Shown here: positions 26,301 to 32,300 of the stretch, piece by piece
How the letters are laid out: every line of letters starts with the position of its first letter
Position numbering within the stretch: position 1 is the first letter of the stretch
From: Siphonodentalium dalli
Taxonomy: Eukaryota; Mollusca; Scaphopoda; Gadilida; Siphonodentaliidae
Reading direction: 5' to 3'
Length of the DNA stretch: 64,000 nt
Assembly: GCA_032622095.1 (NCBI GenBank)
Contig: CP136069.1
Span: 4,822,976-4,886,975, forward strand
Notes under the pieces: generated by a model
Told to the model about the DNA's origin: nothing
The model's input: only the letters and a program-made list of their open reading frames with translations
Database searches by the model: none
Program-made: the position numbers and the translations under genes

Positions 26301-29300
26301 AGACGCAGTTTCTCTCCTCGGATATGGGTCCTGGGGGGTTCGAGGGGGGGACCGAGCACTGGGCCACCAGACAGCGCGCCGTCTAATGCCGAGTAATCTC
26401 GGGTGCTGTCTATAACAGTGAACATAGCGCAGTCTTCCGCCGGGGCAGAGACTTTTAACAGACACTCAATTTGTTTTTCATGCAGTTTTACCTGGGCTAA
26501 AACTTATTACCTTTCCACCTGTCACTGATTAGCATTGTCCTTTGTTTATGGGTGACCGTTCGATTCTTCTAGTGGTAAATTTACACAGATCATCTTTCAC
26601 CCTTACTACGGTTCCATGGGGCATAACACCAAGCCTTGGATTCCTTGTAAGATTTTGCGAGCATCACTCGGGCCTTCTGCGGTGTTGGGCTGGGTTTTTT
26701 CTGCGAACCAAGTTGGGAATCATATTTCTCTTTGCGTAGAACATTCATCATCTGCGTAGAACATTCATCATCTTTTGACTCTACAGCCTTAGGACAATCC
26801 CAATGAGCTTTCCCTGTAGTACCAGGATTAGATCTCTTCGCGCTCAATATTATGGCTTTATAGTTTGGGTTCGCTTATCGGGTTACGATATAGACAATTG
26901 AACTCGCGCAATCTTCTGGGGTGGCGGGTACGGTGGGTAATAACCTGTTCCATGGGAACAGGTGCATTTCAGAACTTTGAGCCCTGCGTCATGCCAACAA
27001 AACTCATTGATGCCCTGCTTGATGGAGTTGGGCGTTACTGTACTCAGTGCTCCTTTTTTGACAGGCTGTCTTGAATTACTACACAACAGACGAGCTATTC
27101 GTCTAACGGCGCACATGAGGCAATCTTTGTTGGCGACAGAGTCTCTGCCCGCGGGGAGGAACTAGGGTCCGGGTCCTCGCTGTATGAGCGGCAGACAACC
27201 GTCCGACCATACACACATGTGATTGGTCTTCAGTAAAATGTGCCCTTCTGTTCACATTACTGGCGTACCTCCTTGACCATGTCGAATGGGTGTACAGTGG
27301 TGCTCGGGGTGTTTGGCCGCTTGGCTGCGGCGGAGTTGTGGGTGGTTTTTCGGGATTTGGTCGGTGGTGTGGCTTGTTGCTGTTCATCGGGGGGCTCTCG
27401 ACGAGAGCTTTCCGATGGGTGGCCGCGGGCCGTGTTTCCGGTTGGGTCCTGGAGGGTTGCCCGTGGTTCTGCTGTGGTTGGGTGGTCGGTTGCTTTGGGC
27501 ATTGCTGTGTACTTTCGCCTTGGTGGATGAGGTGAGCTACACACAGCTCATGGACCCGGGCCCTTCGTCTTTTAAGAACAATCAGTGCATAACAAGAAGA
27601 TACAATCTTCTTGTTATCAACATTCTGGTTGTTTTTAGACCTTAATCATCCATGGCCTGTTCTTTCTTTCTGATTGTTTGGAGTTGTTCCATCACGATGG
27701 GTCTCCTCCTTCTACACATTTTCTAATAAGTTACATGCAGACTGCAAAGTATTCCTTTCAATCAGGTGTACATGTAACTGCATACACTATTGGATTGACA
27801 GGCTGTGGAAGTAGTTTACAACTCAGGACTCTCCGAACTTTTTCTTCTCGATTGTTTCGATACCAGAAAACATTTTGGGACTTTCCAAGTCATTTAACGC
27901 TCTTGATCGACTTAGTTACCTGGGGTTTTTGTTACCAGTTTCCAGCCTTAATGTAAATTCCGATCAGGGGCATTGACCGACGGAATATGGCCTCTGTCTG
28001 GTGTATTTATTAACTGAAGTAAAATACTGTCATTTGACGGTCAGTCAGAAAATACTTATTTTGCGCCTTGATCAGTTTGTCCATTTGGGGTTGCACATTT
28101 ACTGACAGTCGGTCGCAGACCTTACAAGCATGATGCATGATACATGAGTTGGTGGTATGTTTCTAATCGTCTTTACAGTTGCTACTTCCTCGTGTTACAT
28201 CCAGATTGACCATTCAGGTAACAATAGATTTCCTTCCTCTGGTGTCGAAACGTCGGGATAGCTTGGTTCGTTCAGTCACATACCATGGAGCTGGGTGACC
28301 TATGCTTTCTGCATATAACCCGCTTACTCCAGGGAGGAGGTGGCACATGCATGTACCTGCATATGAGATTTCACAATTACAGGTTTGTCTGACTTCAGAA
28401 CCAAAGGGGGGAGGTGCAGAGTTTCAGCCATTGGGCTTATTCTCCCACTTTCTCCACTCTACCTGGTAGCATCAATCAAATCTGCAAATCAGTACCTTTT
28501 GATCCATTTGTTGCTAAAAAAACTCAGCAGGTTCAAAAGAATTATTCTCAACTAAAATACAATAGTATCTCATTCCTCGCAGCCTCCTCCTATGAGTTGA
28601 TTCTACCATGTAGTTCAGTGTGTAACGTATCTTTGACGGGAATATAACATTTTCAATAGAAAATACATATTCCCTAATAAGATACTTACACACTGAACTT
28701 ACATGTCCCTCCCAAATTGGGATTTTCCCTCCCCGCTGCTCGGTCACACCCCTCGAATCTTGTAAGAGGATAAAAAGAGGCCGTTTACTGTGGGTCCACT
28801 TGCTTATATACATAACGAGTGGACAAATGACCTTGACCTGCTACGTCATAATAATAATGATTCAAAAGGTACTTAAGCTATTTCGTACCAAAATAATAAA
28901 TTTTAAACGGATCTCATAGAATCCTTTCTTGTGAATAAAGATGAATATACCATGTAGTTCAGTGTGTAAGTATCTTATTAGGGAATATGTATTTTCTATT
29001 GAAAATGTTATTTTTAGCTCACTTGAGACGAAGTCTCCGGTGGAACTATAGTCATTACTCCTCGTCCGTCGTCCGTCCATCTGTCCATCCGTCAACAATT
29101 CTTTGAACATTTCTCCTCTGGAACCGTAAGACCGAATTGGTTCATATTTGGTGTGGATGTTCCCTAGGTGACTCTCATTCAGATTTGTTCAAATGAGGTT
29201 ACTGGGTCAAATAGTAGCGAAACCAGGACCATATAACTATTCCTCCATAGTAATTCTTACAACGACTTCTTGTTCAGAACCATTGGGCCGATTTAGCTAA

Positions 29301-32300
29301 TATTTGGTATGGAGGGTCCTTGGGTGACTGGTGTTCAGATTTGTTCAAATGAGGTCACCCGGTCAATTAGTTGAGAAACCAGGGCCATAACTCATAGTAA
29401 TTCTTAGAATGACTTTTTCTCAAAAAACATTGGGCCGATTTAGCTTATATTTGGTATGGGGGCACCTTGGGTGCTCAAATTCTGGACAGAAAATCCTTAA
29501 TAAGAAGCATTTACTTTGGCTCTAACTGTATGCGTGGTATGCATACACATGTCAAGTGAAATCTGACATTTTTATAAACATTCCCTGGAGATCTGCTAGA
29601 AGTAATTAATTCCTAATTACAACAATCTATCATGTATTGTTCAAATCTTTCAACAGGGCAAATAGCATGCCTGTCATTTGCAGAATGAGGTCCCCAGAGG
29701 GTGAATTTAGTGATGCTATCCCACACAGCGTGCTAGCATCACCAAATTCACCCTCTGGAGACCTCATTCTGCTTAGGCCTCATCTTCTGGGAAGTATCTA
29801 TAGTATCAAATTAACATTGTTGTTCGTTACATTTCGCTTCTAGGAATTTCTATATCCCCTAATTTGCAGAAAATAAAATTCATAATTGAAGTGACCAATG
29901 GGTGAACATCAACTTCAACTGGGGAACTTCAATCTTATCCTAGATCTGCCATAGCAGTTGAGGGCCTTAGCAGAATGAGGTCTCCATGGGGTGAATTTAG
30001 TGATGCTAGCCCACTGTGCAGGATAGCGTCACTAAATTCACTCTCTGGGGACCTCGTTCTGCAAATGACAGACACACTATCACACTATTTCAAGGCTTGA
30101 TTGTATAATACATTGTGTTGCTTGAGGCCAGGCACATACAATGTAGGAATATGCACACTATTTGCAGGCTTGCTCCTTTGGTGATTGTGATTCAGATTTG
30201 TTCAATCAGGGTCACCAGGTCAAGTAGGTGCAAGGCCAGCTACATTACTCTTTCTCTCCATAGTAATTCATGATGTGTCTTCTATGCAAGAATCAAATGG
30301 CCTATTTTGCTTATATTTGGTATGAAATTACCTTGGATGACAGATTTGTGAAAATAGGATCACAAAGTCAAATAAGGGCAGAGCCAGAGACTTAACTATT
30401 TTACTACACAGTAATTCTTAAAATATGTTTTCAAGAACTAGTTGGCTTATTTAGCATGGAATGTTCTTCCTTGACTGCAATTCAGATTTTTTTTAATGGG
30501 GTCACCTGGTCAAATAGGGGCCAAACGAAGGACAGTTTCCCTCTTAATATGCTTCCTTCACAAGGGCCATCAGGTCTATTTTACTGATATTTATGATATG
30601 TAGGAAGGGTACTTTGGTGTCTGGGATTCAAATTTATTCAGATGGGGTCACCAGGTTAAATAGGGTGGGACCAGGGACATAACTATATGTCTCTATAGTA
30701 ATTCTTAAAATGTCTTCTCAAGAGAGGTTGGACTATTTAGCTTACATATAGTATGGAGCAATCAGGAGGATCCTTTAGTGACTGATATTCAGATTTGTTA
30801 AAATGAGGTCAACCTGTCAAGAAATGGCGGGGCTATGGGGAGTTAACACTTTTGTGTCTATTAAAATCATTGAAATACCAAATTCATTAAAACATCTACC
30901 TTGGAACCACCTGACTGATTAATCTGACATACGTGTATTGTGTTTTGGGTCCATGGATAATTGAGCTTCAAACATGTCTAAATGGTTTTAGAAAAAGGCG
31001 CTTGTGAGATTGGAAATTTCCAACAATTGAGAAAGTTTGAGGTGTCAGTTGTGAAATTCCAACCTAAGACTTGGGAGTCTGGAGCCCGGTCCGGAGGGGA
31101 TATGTTGAGCTGGAGGAGGAGGGGGGTGATCAGTAGTGTACAGTTGGTAATTTCAAGGTTGATTTTCACCAATCTACATACGTGAAGTCTCTCTAGCCAC
31201 ATATCCTGTTTAGAGGTACTTCTTTTAAAGTGATTATGAAAAGTTCTGACTGTTGTGGTCTCCAGAGTCCCAGTCTTATCAGTCTTTGCAGTCTGGTGAG
31301 CGACCCCACAGTCTTTACAGTCTGGTGAGCGACCCCACAGTCTTTACAGTCTGGTGAGCGACCCCACAGTCTTTGCAGTCTTGTGAGCGACCCCACAGTC
31401 ATTGACTGTCTTGTTTAAAGGGAATCTCACAATTTCTGACATTATGTAGACTGTGCACACTATGTACTCTAGCTTTAATAATGAAATCGCACAAACAATA
31501 AAACCTATTTGTGATAGTGTGTGGAAGCATAATAAAATTCTTATTAAGATAACAGAAACATGCATAACCAATGAACTCAGTATAAAGAGCGTTTATATTC
31601 AACTCGCGTGGAACCCAATAGCTGTTAGTGCTTTATATATCATGCATCAGTATATATATCTTATTTGCGCAAATTTAACTACTTATAACTGTTATGGATG
31701 GGATAATACCAGTAAAATATATGGTAAACTCGGTACCCATTATACAGAAGGACGTGGGACTTTCTTGCTTATTTTATTTCAACTTTCTGACTGATTCTGA
31801 AACTGCCTATACAGCAGGGTGCTCTGCCTATCATTAGCTTATGTCAGCTTCCGGTGGGTAAGACATGATACCTCTTGTCATGGACACAAGTGTCATTGGC
31901 CATCCCCCTTACTCACATATGTGGGTCATAAAAAGCATAATATCAGATGGAAGCATGCACTACAGAGTGTCGTCTGCTCAGTCTGTGTGGGGCTCTCTAT
32001 GGGATAATTAAAAAAAAAAATTAAAAAAATGTAAGAAAAAGTAAAAATTAATATAGAATAAAAAACAATTGATAAAAAATGATAAAAAATTGTTAGGCCA
32101 ATGCATTCTCTTATATATGCGAGGCGACCTATGGTCGACTCGCATGTATAAGAGAATTTATTATATGATCTTATATGCTTCCCTATCAAATTCTATTGAT
32201 TTCTTGTTCAAGTAAAAAGCTATATTTCGCTAGTCGAGCGCCCAACTGTGCGCCAACGTTATATTCCACTGCAGATTCCTTATATTACACGGTAGCTTCC

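Larger units (their letters stand above)
24202..29011 (+). mobile_element. DIRS-like retrotransposon (inverted terminal repeats plus internal complementary region)
   Basis: Near-identical inverted repeats of about 200 bp lie at 24,216-24,415 and 28,769-28,968. At 28,605-28,699, just inside the right repeat, a short region joins the reverse complement of the left terminus (28,605-28,639 against 24,202-24,236) to that of the right terminus (28,644-28,699 against 28,956-29,011). This is the diagnostic internal complementary region of DIRS elements, which replicate through RNA and a circular intermediate and integrate with a tyrosine recombinase. Its position near the right end implies + sense. 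A TATA-like tatgtatataag lies in the left repeat. I recognise no RT, RNase H or recombinase ORF, so the copy is degenerate or non-autonomous. It carries a hypermutated MITE at 27,295-27,507. Confidence 0.72.

Noticed and set aside
27295..27507. GC-biased gene conversion, CpG effects or DNA cytosine deamination as cause of the base shift
   Set aside because: These would affect A:T pairs in both orientations (T-to-C as well as A-to-G) or change C/G; here T residues are retained on both arms.
27240..27645. Four overlapping GC-rich ORFs, some proline- or glycine-rich
   Set aside because: They arise because A-to-G changes removed stop codons in the hypermutated MITE; they are not genes.
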